Of a stretch of DNA of 64,000 nucleotides, positions 43,829 to 52,632 are shown one piece after another. The DNA is from a bacterium (GTDB lineage Bacteria > Lernaellota > Lernaellaia > JACKCT01). Location: the NCBI GenBank assembly GCA_019912885.1, contig JAIOHV010000090.1, positions 1 through 64,000 of the forward strand, given 5' to 3'. The notes beneath the pieces were generated by a model that saw only the letters and a program-made list of their open reading frames with translations, did no database searches and was not told the origin of the DNA. How positions within the stretch are numbered: the stretch's first letter is position 1; each line of letters begins with the position of its first letter. A program made the translations under genes and the position numbers.

Positions 43829-44980
43829 TCAGAAGCGGAATTCCAACCCGGCCAGCGCAATATGATTCCGGAAATCCTGGAACGGAGCGGTCGATTCGTT
43901 GGCCCGATAAACGTATCGCGCCTTCGCCCAAAGCTCGCCGACAAGGCGCACGGACGCACCCGCCGAGACGAGGTAGAGCAGATCCGTGCGCTCCGCGTCC
44001 TCGTCGGTGATGGAGTCGTCGCGTTCGAAAAATCGCTTGTAGATCACTTCGCCGTAAAACGACGCGACGAAACGTTTGTCGAACTTGTGCGTGAACAGCA
44101 CCAGGCCCTTGTGTTTCAGGAAGTTGAACTCGGCGTCCGACTCCAGATTTTCGTCCTCGCCCCGGATCTCACCGATTTCGCTTGCGCCGCCGCCGGTGGC
44201 CTGGTCGAGTTGAAACACGTAGGCCGCGATGATCGAGCTTCGGCGCGCGACGATCGCCTCCACGCCGATCTCGCCGGTGTGGCGGGCGCCCTTTTCGGGC
44301 GAGCTTCGCGGATCGCTTTCATCCGAGGCCCATTGGCCAAGATAGAACTGATAGCCGTACAGGTAGTACGTCAAAAGCGCCGGCGTCCAGGTGTTGCGAA
44401 TCTGCGCGAAACCGCCGTGCATGACGTAGTCGTAAAATCCGGCGTCCGGATACGCGTGGACGATGTTCTCGTAACGCACGCGCGCCTGCCACAGCGCCGA
44501 GATCACGCGGGCGTAATCGAGCGCCGCGGTGTTGCGGACGTAATCGAATTCCGTGTCGTCGGGCTCGGTGTAGTGTTCGATTTCGTCCTGAAGGCCGATC
44601 GAATTGTCGCCGAAGGTGTAGCCGAGATCCGCGCGGCCGCGCCCGATGAGCCACGTGTCGTCCGCGTCGCGCACGAAAACGTCGACCAGCGCCGAAGCGT
44701 CAAGGTCCAGGTGCCAGGGGGAATCCCACGGCGATACGTACGCGAGGAGCGCGGTCAATTCGGCGATCCACGCATCCTCGATTTCGTCGTCTTCCTCGGC
44801 GCCGGGCGGCGCGCTCCCGCTTCCCAGATCGACATTGGAATCGTATTTCGCGGCGATGCCGACCGCTCCGGAGAACGGGCCTTCCGTGCCGTCCTGCGCC
44901 GGCGCGCGCGCCGGAAGCAGCACGCACGCAAAAAGCGGGATCGCAAGCCATTCAAGGATTCGTATGGCCGCGCGTTTCAT
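43829..44980 (-). CDS. Outer-membrane beta-barrel protein
   Basis: 383 aa from ATG 44980 (MKRAAIRILEWLAIPL), with GAGGGG upstream. The signal peptide ends at APAQ. The mature protein has alternating strand patterns from KYDSNVDLGSG to the C-terminal HIALAGLEFRF, which ends in the terminal Phe recognised by the BAM machinery. It resembles the barrel proteins found with exopolysaccharide or exosortase loci (BBP2_2-like). Its start overlaps the stop of the coiled-coil gene by 4 bases. With the HK, NtrC and coiled-coil genes it forms one operon. Confidence 0.75.
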   Translation of the reverse strand: MKRAAIRILEWLAIPLFACVLLPARAPAQDGTEGPFSGAVGIAAKYDSNVDLGSGSAPPGAEEDDEIEDAWIAELTALLAYVSPWDSPWHLDLDASALVDVFVRDADDTWLIGRGRADLGYTFGDNSIGLQDEIEHYTEPDDTEFDYVRNTAALDYARVISALWQARVRYENIVHAYPDAGFYDYVMHGGFAQIRNTWTPALLTYYLYGYQFYLGQWASDESDPRSSPEKGARHTGEIGVEAIVARRSSIIAAYVFQLDQATGGGASEIGEIRGEDENLESDAEFNFLKHKGLVLFTHKFDKRFVASFYGEVIYKRFFERDDSITDEDAERTDLLYLVSAGASVRLVGELWAKARYVYRANESTAPFQDFRNHIALAGLEFRF

Positions 44981-45486
44981 CGTTTCCCCTCGCGCTTCCT
45001 TAGGGTTTCGGCCTTCCGGCGGTATTCTTCCGCAAGCGCGGCCAGCCGGCTCCGTTCGGTTTCGATCTCGGCGGCCGACGCGCGGCGTGCCGCGACGGCG
45101 GCTTCCCCGCCGCGGATACGCTCGGCCAGGTCGCGCAAGCGCTGCCGCGCGCGCACGTCGCCGCCGAACTGCAAGTCCGCGATTTCGCGCAACGCCTGAC
45201 GCTGCTCGCGCAGCGAGGCCGTGCGCTCCGCGATTTCCGTTTCCTCGGCCTTTACGCGCTCCCGTTCCCGGGCGAGCGCGTCCACGCGATCCTCGATGAT
45301 CTCCGCTTTTTCGATGATATCCTCTGGCCCGTCCAGTTCCCGAATGGCGATCGCCGCGTCGATGCTCGTCCAGCTTTTCCACGCGGCGGGGGCCAAATCC
45401 GGATCGGCCGCGTGCGCTCCCAGCGCCGCGAGCACCGCGAGGATCATCGCGGCGGCGGCAAGTGGTTGGCGTCGCGGGGGCGGCAT
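44977..45486 (-). CDS. Periplasmic coiled-coil protein
   Basis: 169 aa. The signal peptide [21 protein letters not shown] ends at AHA. The remainder is an extended helix with heptad character (AEIIEDRVDALARERERVKA and onward to the C-terminus), very rich in Arg, Glu and Ala. Both ends are coupled: its start overlaps the NtrC gene stop by one base and its stop overlaps the barrel gene start by 4. It may bridge the signalling pair and the barrel, or act as a periplasmic spacer. The function is unknown. Confidence 0.7.
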   Translation of the reverse strand: MPPPRRQPLAAAAMILAVLAALGAHAADPDLAPAAWKSWTSIDAAIAIRELDGPEDIIEKAEIIEDRVDALARERERVKAEETEIAERTASLREQRQALREIADLQFGGDVRARQRLRDLAERIRGGEAAVAARRASAAEIETERSRLAALAEEYRRKAETLRKREGKR

Positions 45487-46865
45487 CAGTCCTCGATTCC
45501 GAATTTTTCGAGCTTGTAGCGAAAGCGGTTGCGGTCGATGCCGAGCGCCTTGGCGGCGCGCGCCTTGACGCGGCCCGATCGTTCATACGCGTGCAGGATC
45601 AGCCGGCGCTCGAAGTTTTCCATGGCGCCGTCAAAATCGACGTCCTCGTCGGGCAGCGCCACGTACGACGATCCGCGCGACGACAGCGACGACGGCAGGT
45701 GCGCGGCGGCGATCGGCTCCGATCCGGCAAGCACCGCCGCGTGTTCGATGACGTTCTTGAGCTCGCGCACGTTGCCCGGCCAGTCGTGTTCCATGAGCGT
45801 GGCGACGGCCGAGGCGTCCGGCGCCTTGACCGGATGTCCCAGGCGCGCCGATTCGCGGCGGATGAACACCTCGACAAGCCGCGGGATGTCGTCTTTGCGC
45901 GCGCGCAGGGGCGGCATTTCGATGCCGAAGACGTTGAGCCGGTAGAGCAGATCCTCGCGAAAACGCCCGGCGCGCACGGCCTCGTGGAGATTCTTGTTCG
46001 TCGCCGCCACAATGCGGATGTTCACCTTGATGGTGCGCGTGCCGCCCACGCGCTCGAATTCGCGCTCCTGAATGACGCGCAACAGCTTGGTCTGAACGCC
46101 GGCGGGGATGTCGGCGACCTCGTCGAGAAACAGCGTGCCCCCATCGGCCAGCTCGAAGCGGCCGATCTTGCGCGCGACGGCGCCGGTGAAAGCCCCGCGC
46201 TCGTGGCCGAACAGCTCGGATTCGAGCACGCCCTCGGCGTACGCCGCGCAATGAACGCTCACAAAGGGCCCTTTGGCGCGCGCGCTTTTCTGGTGCAGGG
46301 CGCGCGCGACCAACTCCTTGCCCGTACCGCTTTCGCCGAAGATCATAACCGTCGAATCCGAGGGCGCGACCTTGTCGATCATCTCGAATACGCGGCGTAT
46401 CGGCTCGCTGTCGCCGATGATTTCCCCGCTTCCGTGACGCGAAGCGTCGTCCGCCTCGAACGTTTCGACGCGCGCGGACAGGCGTTCCATGCGGGCGGAC
46501 ATCTCGCGCACGGCGACCGCCTTTTCGAACTTGACCTGCAACTCGGCCATGTCGAGCGGTTTCGTGACGAAATCGAACGCGCCGCGCTTCATTGCCTCGA
46601 CGGCGGCCTCGACGCTGCCATGCGCGGTCACGACGATGACGACGGTTTCGGGCCATCGCTCGCGGACGCTCGACAAAAGGGCCATGCCGTCCATGGCCGG
46701 CATGCGCAGATCCGTCACCAGGACGTCCGCGGCGCTGTCCTCCATGGCCCGAAGCGCCTTCCGGCCGTCGTAGGCCGCGCGGGCGTTGTGCCCGCGCCGG
46801 GCGACGAGCTGGCACAGGACATCGGCGGACGAGCGGTTGTCGTCGACGATCAGGAAGTTTGCCAT
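45486..46865 (-). CDS. NtrC-family sigma-54 dependent response regulator
   Basis: 459 aa from ATG 46865 ([15 protein letters not shown]). The receiver has the phospho-acceptor Asp52 in [11 protein letters not shown]. The AAA+ domain has Walker A GESGTGKE, the sigma-54 contact loop [13 protein letters not shown] with intact GAFTGA, Walker [12 protein letters not shown], and the arginine-finger region [12 protein letters not shown]. The C-terminal Fis-type HTH ([20 protein letters not shown]) binds DNA. It starts one base after the stop of a histidine kinase gene, its cognate partner. It activates sigma-54 promoters, but its targets cannot be read here. Confidence 0.95.
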   Translation of the reverse strand: MANFLIVDDNRSSADVLCQLVARRGHNARAAYDGRKALRAMEDSAADVLVTDLRMPAMDGMALLSSVRERWPETVVIVVTAHGSVEAAVEAMKRGAFDFVTKPLDMAELQVKFEKAVAVREMSARMERLSARVETFEADDASRHGSGEIIGDSEPIRRVFEMIDKVAPSDSTVMIFGESGTGKELVARALHQKSARAKGPFVSVHCAAYAEGVLESELFGHERGAFTGAVARKIGRFELADGGTLFLDEVADIPAGVQTKLLRVIQEREFERVGGTRTIKVNIRIVAATNKNLHEAVRAGRFREDLLYRLNVFGIEMPPLRARKDDIPRLVEVFIRRESARLGHPVKAPDASAVATLMEHDWPGNVRELKNVIEHAAVLAGSEPIAAAHLPSSLSSRGSSYVALPDEDVDFDGAMENFERRLILHAYERSGRVKARAAKALGIDRNRFRYKLEKFGIED

Positions 46866-46866
46866 T

Positions 46867-48339
46867 TCATGCCTCCGCCTCGCCGCCCGCGGCCGGGATC
46901 CGGACGACAAATCGCGCCCCGCCGCCCGCGCGGTTTTCGCCGGCGATCGACCCGCCGTGGCCGCGAACGATCTTGTCCGCGTTCGAAAGGCCAAGGCCGG
47001 TACCCGCCTCGCGGGTCGTGAAGAAGGGATCGAACAATTTGTCTTGCACGTCCTTCGGGATTCCCGGGCCCGTGTCGTCGATGACGAATTCCACGAAATC
47101 TTCCTCCCCGTGCGCGCGGCGCACCAAAACCGCGACGCGCCCGCCCTCCGGGCTCGCCTGAACGGCGTTCAAAAGGATATTGAGCAAGGATTGTTCCAAC
47201 CGGTCGCGATCGGCGCGAAGGCCCGGCAATCCTTCCTCGACGAGCAGGTCGATCGCGACACCCGCGCTCTCGGCCTCTCCGGCGGCCATCTCCGCGGCCG
47301 CGCGCGCGATATCCCCCGGGTCGGCCTGACGCGCTGAAAGCCGGATCGGGCGCGAATAGGTCAGGAACTCGGTGAGGAACCGATTCAGCTTGCCAACCTC
47401 GCGATGAAGCGTTTCGATCGTCCGGGACGGAGGCGCGCCGCTCTCTCGCAGTTCCTCACCGAGAAGCGTCACGAGAAGCTTGATGGAATTGAGGGGATTG
47501 CGGATCTCGTGCGCGACGGACGCGGAGATCTCCTTGAGGCTATCGTCACGCCGGCGCACCTGCTCGGCCATGCCGTTGATCGATTCGGCCAGGACGCGCA
47601 GTTCGGACGCCGCGGGCGGCGGCACGCGCGCGTCGTATTCGCCGCGGCCGATGCGGCGGGCCGTGTCGGCCATGCTGCGGATGGGCCGCGTCAGCGTGCG
47701 CGCCAAAACGATCGCGAGCAGCACGCCGAACATCGCGCCGAGCGCGGTGACGAGGTAGAGCCGCGCGCGCATCGACTCGATCACCTCCACCTCGCGCGTG
47801 CCGGCGTTGACGCCGACGATGGCCACCAGGGCGCCCGCCGGTGTCGTGATCGGCGCCCAGACCGACATATAGAGGTTTCCCCCCGTGCCGCGAAACGTGC
47901 CGGTGCTGACGGAGTGGCCGGCCGACAGGCTCGCCAAGGCGCCCTCGTCGAAGCGGCGCGGGGCGATGCGGTCGCCGATTTTCGCCCCTGGCGCCGGCAA
48001 AAGCGCGGTGAGGTCGGGACGGAACACGACGATCGACTCCACGCCCGTCGCCTCGCGGATTTCGTCGAGTTTTTCCAGCAGGCGGCGGACCATGCGCGAC
48101 TCATCGTCGCTCGCGCGAATCAACTCGATCCGCTCGACGGGCACGTTGCGCGCGGCGATACTCGCGATGTCGCGCAGTTTGCGGGCGACCTCGTCCTCCA
48201 GGTGATCGCGCGCCGTCGAGAAAAAGAAAAAGCTGAAGATCGACGCAAGCGCAAAAATGACAAGCAGGTAGGAAACGATCTGCGCGGTGAAGATCGAACG
48301 CGTTCCGTTCGGCGCCGGGATTGCCATATCCCCGTTCAT
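46867..48339 (-). CDS. Membrane sensor histidine kinase, partner of the NtrC-type regulator
   Basis: 490 aa from ATG 48339 (MNGDMAIPAPNGTRS); ATG 48327 is possible. The first membrane helix (IVSYLLVIFALASIFSFFFF) and the second (YLVTALGAMFGVLLAIVLA) enclose a periplasmic sensor domain of about 150 residues. HAMP follows (RTLTRPIRSMADTARRIGRG). The kinase core has SVAHEIRNPLNSIKLLV (phospho-His), NILLNAVQASPEGG, DDTGPGIP and GTGLGLSNADKI. The type resembles ZraS/HydH kinases that pair with NtrC regulators. The periplasmic ligand is unknown. Confidence 0.93.
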   Translation of the reverse strand: MNGDMAIPAPNGTRSIFTAQIVSYLLVIFALASIFSFFFFSTARDHLEDEVARKLRDIASIAARNVPVERIELIRASDDESRMVRRLLEKLDEIREATGVESIVVFRPDLTALLPAPGAKIGDRIAPRRFDEGALASLSAGHSVSTGTFRGTGGNLYMSVWAPITTPAGALVAIVGVNAGTREVEVIESMRARLYLVTALGAMFGVLLAIVLARTLTRPIRSMADTARRIGRGEYDARVPPPAASELRVLAESINGMAEQVRRRDDSLKEISASVAHEIRNPLNSIKLLVTLLGEELRESGAPPSRTIETLHREVGKLNRFLTEFLTYSRPIRLSARQADPGDIARAAAEMAAGEAESAGVAIDLLVEEGLPGLRADRDRLEQSLLNILLNAVQASPEGGRVAVLVRRAHGEEDFVEFVIDDTGPGIPKDVQDKLFDPFFTTREAGTGLGLSNADKIVRGHGGSIAGENRAGGGARFVVRIPAAGGEAEA

Positions 48340-48489
48340 CGCGCGTTTTTCGCGCGCGGTCAAAGACGTTCGGCGGCCGGATCGCGCGCAAGGTGTGCCC
48401 GCGCCCACGGATCGGCGGCATTCGGGCGTCGCCGGCGCGCGCCCGTGTCATGATTCGCGGGCGTCGGGAACACGATCAAGGAGGCCATC

Positions 48490-48753
48490 ATGGCTCGTTG
48501 CGATACCTGCGGAAACGAATACGGCGGCGGATTCCAGGTGAAGTGGAACGGGGAGTCCTTCCATTTCGACAGCTTCGAATGCGCCATCCACCGACTCGCG
48601 CCGATATGCGAAGCGTGCGGCGTGCGCATCGTCGGCCACGGCGTGCAGGCGGGCGATCGCCTTTTCTGCTGCTCGAATTGCGCGCGCGAGGTCGGCGTCA
48701 AGGGACTCGCCGACCACATCGAAACCGATCGGACCGCCCGCCCCAACGCGTAA
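48490..48753 (+). CDS. Small zinc-ribbon protein of conserved unknown family
   Basis: 87 aa, with GGAGG before the ATG. Nine cysteines, mostly in paired positions, suggest two zinc sites: CDTCGNEYGG, DSFECAIH, CEACGVRIVGHGV and CCSNCAREVG. The pattern C..CGN.Y...F......FDSFECAIH.LAP.C..CG..I.GHG.......CC..C is widely conserved among bacteria in a family without a known role. It stands alone between divergent signalling genes and the DUF1697 gene. Confidence 0.85.
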   Translation: MARCDTCGNEYGGGFQVKWNGESFHFDSFECAIHRLAPICEACGVRIVGHGVQAGDRLFCCSNCAREVGVKGLADHIETDRTARPNA

Positions 48754-48808
48754 ACACGCGCGCGAAACCCGCGTCCCGTCCGCGTGCGTGCGTTGCGGGA
48801 GGGGGGCG

Positions 48809-49384
48809 TTATTCCTTCGCGAGTTCGCGCAATTTGAGGACGGTGTTCCAGTTGCGCGTCGTGCTCGTGGTCTGAAGCTTTGCGTCGAAATAGTCGGTGG
48901 TGAGCTTCGTACGCGCGACGCCGTGCGGGCAGAGCAGGTAGATCACGCTTCCCGCGACGGTGTATTCGTCGCCCGGCGAGCGATCGGGGTCGAGTGCGCG
49001 GACGCGCGAGGCGTCCGGCTTGCCGGCGAGAAAAACGACGTGCAGGGATTTCGGATCGGCGCCCGCCGCCCGGTACGGATTGGATTTGGCGATGCGGTCG
49101 ATTTCCCCGGCGGTGCGCGTTACCACGGGAGCGCGAAAGCCAAGGCGCTCCTCGATCATCGCGGCGACGCGGGCGGGAAGAGACGCGGCCACGCCTTCGC
49201 TCGCGCGAAAGACGACGTTGCCGCTTTGGATGTACGTGCGAACGTCGATTGCGCCGGCGTCTTCGAACATCGCCGCAAGATCCTTCATGGCGAGGCGATG
49301 TTTGCCGCCGACGTTGATGCCCCGCAACACCGCGACATATATCTCCGGACGGTTTTTTGGCATCGGCGCGCGCGCCGCGCTCAT
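48809..49384 (-). CDS. DUF1697 family protein
   Basis: 191 aa from ATG 49384, which overlaps the preceding NHL gene stop by 4 bases; ATG 49363 (MPKNRPEIYVAVLRGINVG) is the more usual family start. Conserved features are VAVLRGINVGGKHRLAMKDL, TYIQSGNVVF and the C-terminal TTRNWNTVLKL. The fold is a ferredoxin-like alpha/beta domain of unknown role. It is the last gene of the P460/NHL operon and may have no functional link to it. Confidence 0.92.
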   Translation of the reverse strand: MSAARAPMPKNRPEIYVAVLRGINVGGKHRLAMKDLAAMFEDAGAIDVRTYIQSGNVVFRASEGVAASLPARVAAMIEERLGFRAPVVTRTAGEIDRIAKSNPYRAAGADPKSLHVVFLAGKPDASRVRALDPDRSPGDEYTVAGSVIYLLCPHGVARTKLTTDYFDAKLQTTSTTRNWNTVLKLRELAKE

Positions 49385-50712
49385 TCAGCCGCGTACACGA
49401 CGCGGATGCGGTGATTGTAGGTGTCGGCAATATAGAGGTTGCCGGCCGGATCGAGTTCGACGCCGTAGGGGCGGCTGAGCCGCGCGTCGATCGCCGGGCC
49501 GCCGTCGCCTTCGTCGCCCGCGTCTCCACACAATCCCGCGTACGTGTCGACGACGCCGTCGGGGCCGATCCGCCGGACGCAGCTATTCTCCTTGTCCGCC
49601 ACGAAGATCGTGCCGTCCGGCGCGATCGCGACATCGCGCGGCTGATAGAACCGCGCCTCGGTCGCCGGGCCGCCGTCGCCGGAAAAGGCGCCCTTGGGGG
49701 CGCCTTCGTCGAGTTCCGTCGCGTCGTAGGGCGCGGGATTGACGCCCGCGACGGTGCGTACGGTGCCGTCGGGATCGAGCGCGCGAACGAGATGATTGCC
49801 GGTGTCGGTGAAATACAGCACGTCGTCCGGCCCCATCTCCATGCCGGCGGACGGCGCGGCCGACTGGCTGACCGGCTGATTCATGTAAACTTCCGCGCCG
49901 GGAACGGCGTCCCCGCGAAAGCCCTGGGGCCTCGACGGCGCGCGCGTGCAGTTCGGATCGTCGGCCGACTCCTCGCGGCAGACGCGGCATTCCTCGCCGC
50001 CGCCCTCGACGGGTTCACACACCTCGACGTAGCCGTCCGGGACGAACGTGCCGACCGGGCCGACCACGGTGTCGATAACTCCGTTCTGATCGACGCGGCG
50101 GATGCGCTGGTTCGCCTGATCCATGATGTACATGCGCCCCTGGCCGTCGAATGCCGTCGACACCGGCAGATCGACGAGCGCCTCGATCGCGGGCACACCC
50201 TCGCCCGCGAAGGCGCGCTGCCCGTCGCCGCAGATTGCTTCCATCGCGCCGGTGGCGGTGTCCATTTCCATCACCTTGGAATTGTGCCACGCCGACAGGA
50301 TCACCGTGCCCTGCGGCGAGAACCGGATGTGCGTCGGATGGTTGAGGCTCGTTTCGAGCGCGGGGCCGTCGGGCGCGTCGCCGAGCTCGCCCGTGCCGAT
50401 GTAGGTTTCCACCTCGCCGCCCACGATGCGGCGGATGCGGTGGTTGTTCCAGTCGATGATATACGCGAGGCCGTCGGGCCCCCACGTCATGTCCATCGGC
50501 AAATACAGGCTCACCTTTTCCGGCGGAACGCCGTCCGCGCCGAGCGCGGCGACGCCGTTGCCCGCGAACGTGCAAATGACGCCGGGCGCGGCCTCGCAAA
50601 CACTGGCGTCGTCATCGCCGCCGCCGCCCGATTCGCACGCGATCGGCAAGCAAAACGCGAGCGCCGCGAGCGCGGCGAAAACCATGACGCGGAAATTCGG
50701 GAATTTCAGCAT
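49381..50712 (-). CDS. NHL-repeat lipoprotein B
   Basis: 443 aa from ATG 50712 (MLKFPNFRVMVFAALA). The Cys after the signal sequence is in CLPIACESGGGGDDD, giving an acidic linker after the lipidated Cys. The mature domain is built of NHL beta-propeller repeats with the diagnostic NHRIRRI, NQRIRRV, NHLVRAL and NHRIRVV motifs and GDGGPA loops; about six blades. It has a Cys-rich insert (CEPVEGGGEECRVCREES). NHL propellers are extracellular binding platforms. It is the second of two tandem NHL genes following a P460-like cytochrome. Confidence 0.85.
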   Translation of the reverse strand: MLKFPNFRVMVFAALAALAFCLPIACESGGGGDDDASVCEAAPGVICTFAGNGVAALGADGVPPEKVSLYLPMDMTWGPDGLAYIIDWNNHRIRRIVGGEVETYIGTGELGDAPDGPALETSLNHPTHIRFSPQGTVILSAWHNSKVMEMDTATGAMEAICGDGQRAFAGEGVPAIEALVDLPVSTAFDGQGRMYIMDQANQRIRRVDQNGVIDTVVGPVGTFVPDGYVEVCEPVEGGGEECRVCREESADDPNCTRAPSRPQGFRGDAVPGAEVYMNQPVSQSAAPSAGMEMGPDDVLYFTDTGNHLVRALDPDGTVRTVAGVNPAPYDATELDEGAPKGAFSGDGGPATEARFYQPRDVAIAPDGTIFVADKENSCVRRIGPDGVVDTYAGLCGDAGDEGDGGPAIDARLSRPYGVELDPAGNLYIADTYNHRIRVVYAAE

Positions 50713-50714
50713 CT

Positions 50715-51950
50715 TCAATCTCCCGGCGTGAACGCGCGGATGCGATGGTTGTACGTATCCGCAATGTAGAGCCTGCCTGAAAGGTCGAACGCGACTCCGC
50801 CCGGGCGATTCAGCGCGGTTTCCGTCGGCGAGAAGCCCTCGCCGCCGTAGCCCGCGTCCCCGTTACCCGCGGCCGTGCGGATGACGCCCGTTTCGAGATC
50901 GATAGCCCGCACGCGGTGGTTTTTCTCATCGGCGATATAAAGATTGCGGCCATCGGATGACATCTCCAGGTCGCGCGGATTGTTCAACATCGCGGCCGTC
51001 GCGGGCCCGTCGTCGCCGCCGAATCCGGCTTCGCCCGTGCCGGCGATTGTCTGGATGAGGTCGTTTTCGAAATCGATGCGGCGAATGACGTTGTTGAGCG
51101 TGTCCGAAACGTAAAGGCGGCCGTCCTGGTCGAACGCCAGCGCGCCGCCCGGAGGGGGATTCGACCCCGCGGGGAAATTGAACGTCGCTTCAAGCGGCGT
51201 GCCACCGTCACCATCGTAACCCTGTGTCGCGGGCGTGCCGGCCACGGTCTCGATGACGCCGTCGGGCGAAATGGAGCGGATCACCTGATTGCGCATATCG
51301 AGAATGAACTCACTGCCGCCGGGCGAGAAGGCGACCTGCGTCGGCTGGTTCAAAAGCGCCTTGCCCGCGGGTCCGCCGTCGCCGGCGTAGCCCGGATTGC
51401 TCCCGCAGGTTATCGAAACCATCTCCGTTGCCGGATCGAACGCGCGCAGTTTGTGATTGTGCCACGAGACAAGCACGATTGTGTCGTCGTTCGGATTCTC
51501 GACGAACTGCGTCGGGTGATTGAGCGCGACGCTCGTCCCGGGCGCGCCGGGGGCCTGCGTGTCGGAAAGATCCTCGGGGCCGTCGCCGACAAAGCCGGAG
51601 CCGATGACGGTGCGCAATGTGCCGTCTTCCTCGACCTTGCGGATCGCGTGGTTGTTCCAATCGACGATATACGCGTCGCCGTTTGACATAAACGTCACGT
51701 CGATGGGCCAGTAGAGCATCGACTCGGCGAGCGGATGCCCGTCGCCGTCGAAACCGGCCAGGCCGTTGCCGGCCCAGGTGCACAAGGCGACCGCGGGATC
51801 GCAGCTACCGGCGTCGCCGTCGCCCCCGTCGTCATCGTCGTCGTCATCGCCGCCGCAGCCGGCGACCGCGATCAGAAACGCGGCGGCCAGGAAGGCGACC
51901 AGCCAAAACAGATGTCTGCCACCGGCGATCGAAACTCGTGGATCGTTCAT
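50715..51950 (-). CDS. NHL-repeat lipoprotein A
   Basis: 411 aa. The lipobox IAVAGC is followed by GGDDDDDDDGGDGD. It has six NHL repeats (NHAIRKV, NHKLRAF, NQVIRSI, NNVIRRI, NHRVRAI, NHRIRAF) alternating with YGGEGFSPTETALNRPGGVA-type loops. It is closely related to the gene downstream at 49381-50712 and overlaps the P460-like cytochrome stop by 4 bases. The propeller probably closes through its N- and C-terminal strands, and it is predicted to sit on the cell surface or periplasmic face. Confidence 0.86.
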   Translation of the reverse strand: MNDPRVSIAGGRHLFWLVAFLAAAFLIAVAGCGGDDDDDDDGGDGDAGSCDPAVALCTWAGNGLAGFDGDGHPLAESMLYWPIDVTFMSNGDAYIVDWNNHAIRKVEEDGTLRTVIGSGFVGDGPEDLSDTQAPGAPGTSVALNHPTQFVENPNDDTIVLVSWHNHKLRAFDPATEMVSITCGSNPGYAGDGGPAGKALLNQPTQVAFSPGGSEFILDMRNQVIRSISPDGVIETVAGTPATQGYDGDGGTPLEATFNFPAGSNPPPGGALAFDQDGRLYVSDTLNNVIRRIDFENDLIQTIAGTGEAGFGGDDGPATAAMLNNPRDLEMSSDGRNLYIADEKNHRVRAIDLETGVIRTAAGNGDAGYGGEGFSPTETALNRPGGVAFDLSGRLYIADTYNHRIRAFTPGD

Positions 51951-52489
51951 TTCGTTTCCTCAATTCCGCAGGTGAGATCGAAACCGCAGTCCTCGTAACC
52001 GCACTCCGGCCATGTGCAATGATGCGCATGGCAGTCGATGCACGACTTGATTTCACCGTCCTTGAGCACCGTGCCGTCGATCGCCACGCGCTGCCAACGC
52101 CAGTCGTTGCCGAATTCCGAGTAGCCGGATTCCATCTTCCGCATGGCCGTGTACTCAAGCAGTTCGGTGCAGTTTTCGTCCTCGTATTCGAGCTTCACGA
52201 GCGTCGCTCCGATGGCGTAGCGGTGATCCGCGTTCAACTCGCGATACGGCGTGGTCGCCGCTTCATTGGTGACCACGCGGATGTACCGAAGCTCGTGCTC
52301 GTGCGTGAAACCGCAGGGGCGGCCTTCATGCCAGCCCGCAACGGAATCGAGCGGGAAAATCGGTTCGGCGGCCGGCTCGCCCGTATCGTCGCCGTCATTT
52401 CCCGCGCCCGGTTCGCACGCGATCGCCCACCAGACAAGGCCAATGATCGCGAGCAAAAATGAATTCGCCGCTCCAATACCGTCCCTCAA
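51947..52489 (-). CDS. Cytochrome P460-like monohaem lipoprotein
   Basis: 180 aa from TTG 52489, with GGGAG 7 bases upstream. The signal ends at VWWAIAC with an acidic linker (GDDTGEPAAEP). The core LEYEDENCTELLEYTAMRKM..., FGNDWRWQRVAIDGTVLKDG and CIDCHAHH match the C-terminal half of cytochrome P460 family proteins, including the single CXXCH haem site. The residue that cross-links the haem in true P460 cannot be assigned with confidence. Two extra Cys pairs follow the haem site. First gene of the NHL operon; the substrate is unknown. Confidence 0.75.
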   Translation of the reverse strand: MRDGIGAANSFLLAIIGLVWWAIACEPGAGNDGDDTGEPAAEPIFPLDSVAGWHEGRPCGFTHEHELRYIRVVTNEAATTPYRELNADHRYAIGATLVKLEYEDENCTELLEYTAMRKMESGYSEFGNDWRWQRVAIDGTVLKDGEIKSCIDCHAHHCTWPECGYEDCGFDLTCGIEETK

Positions 52490-52632
52490 TCCGTCACTCC
52501 CATAACCCGCGCCAAGTGGGTCAACCCAAGGCAGCCCCGTTCCGAACCAAAAATAGAAGGTGCCTTTTTACCACGATTGGTGCATCAGGACGCCATCGAC
52601 TTGATGCCGCGACGATCATCAATGTTGGCTTG

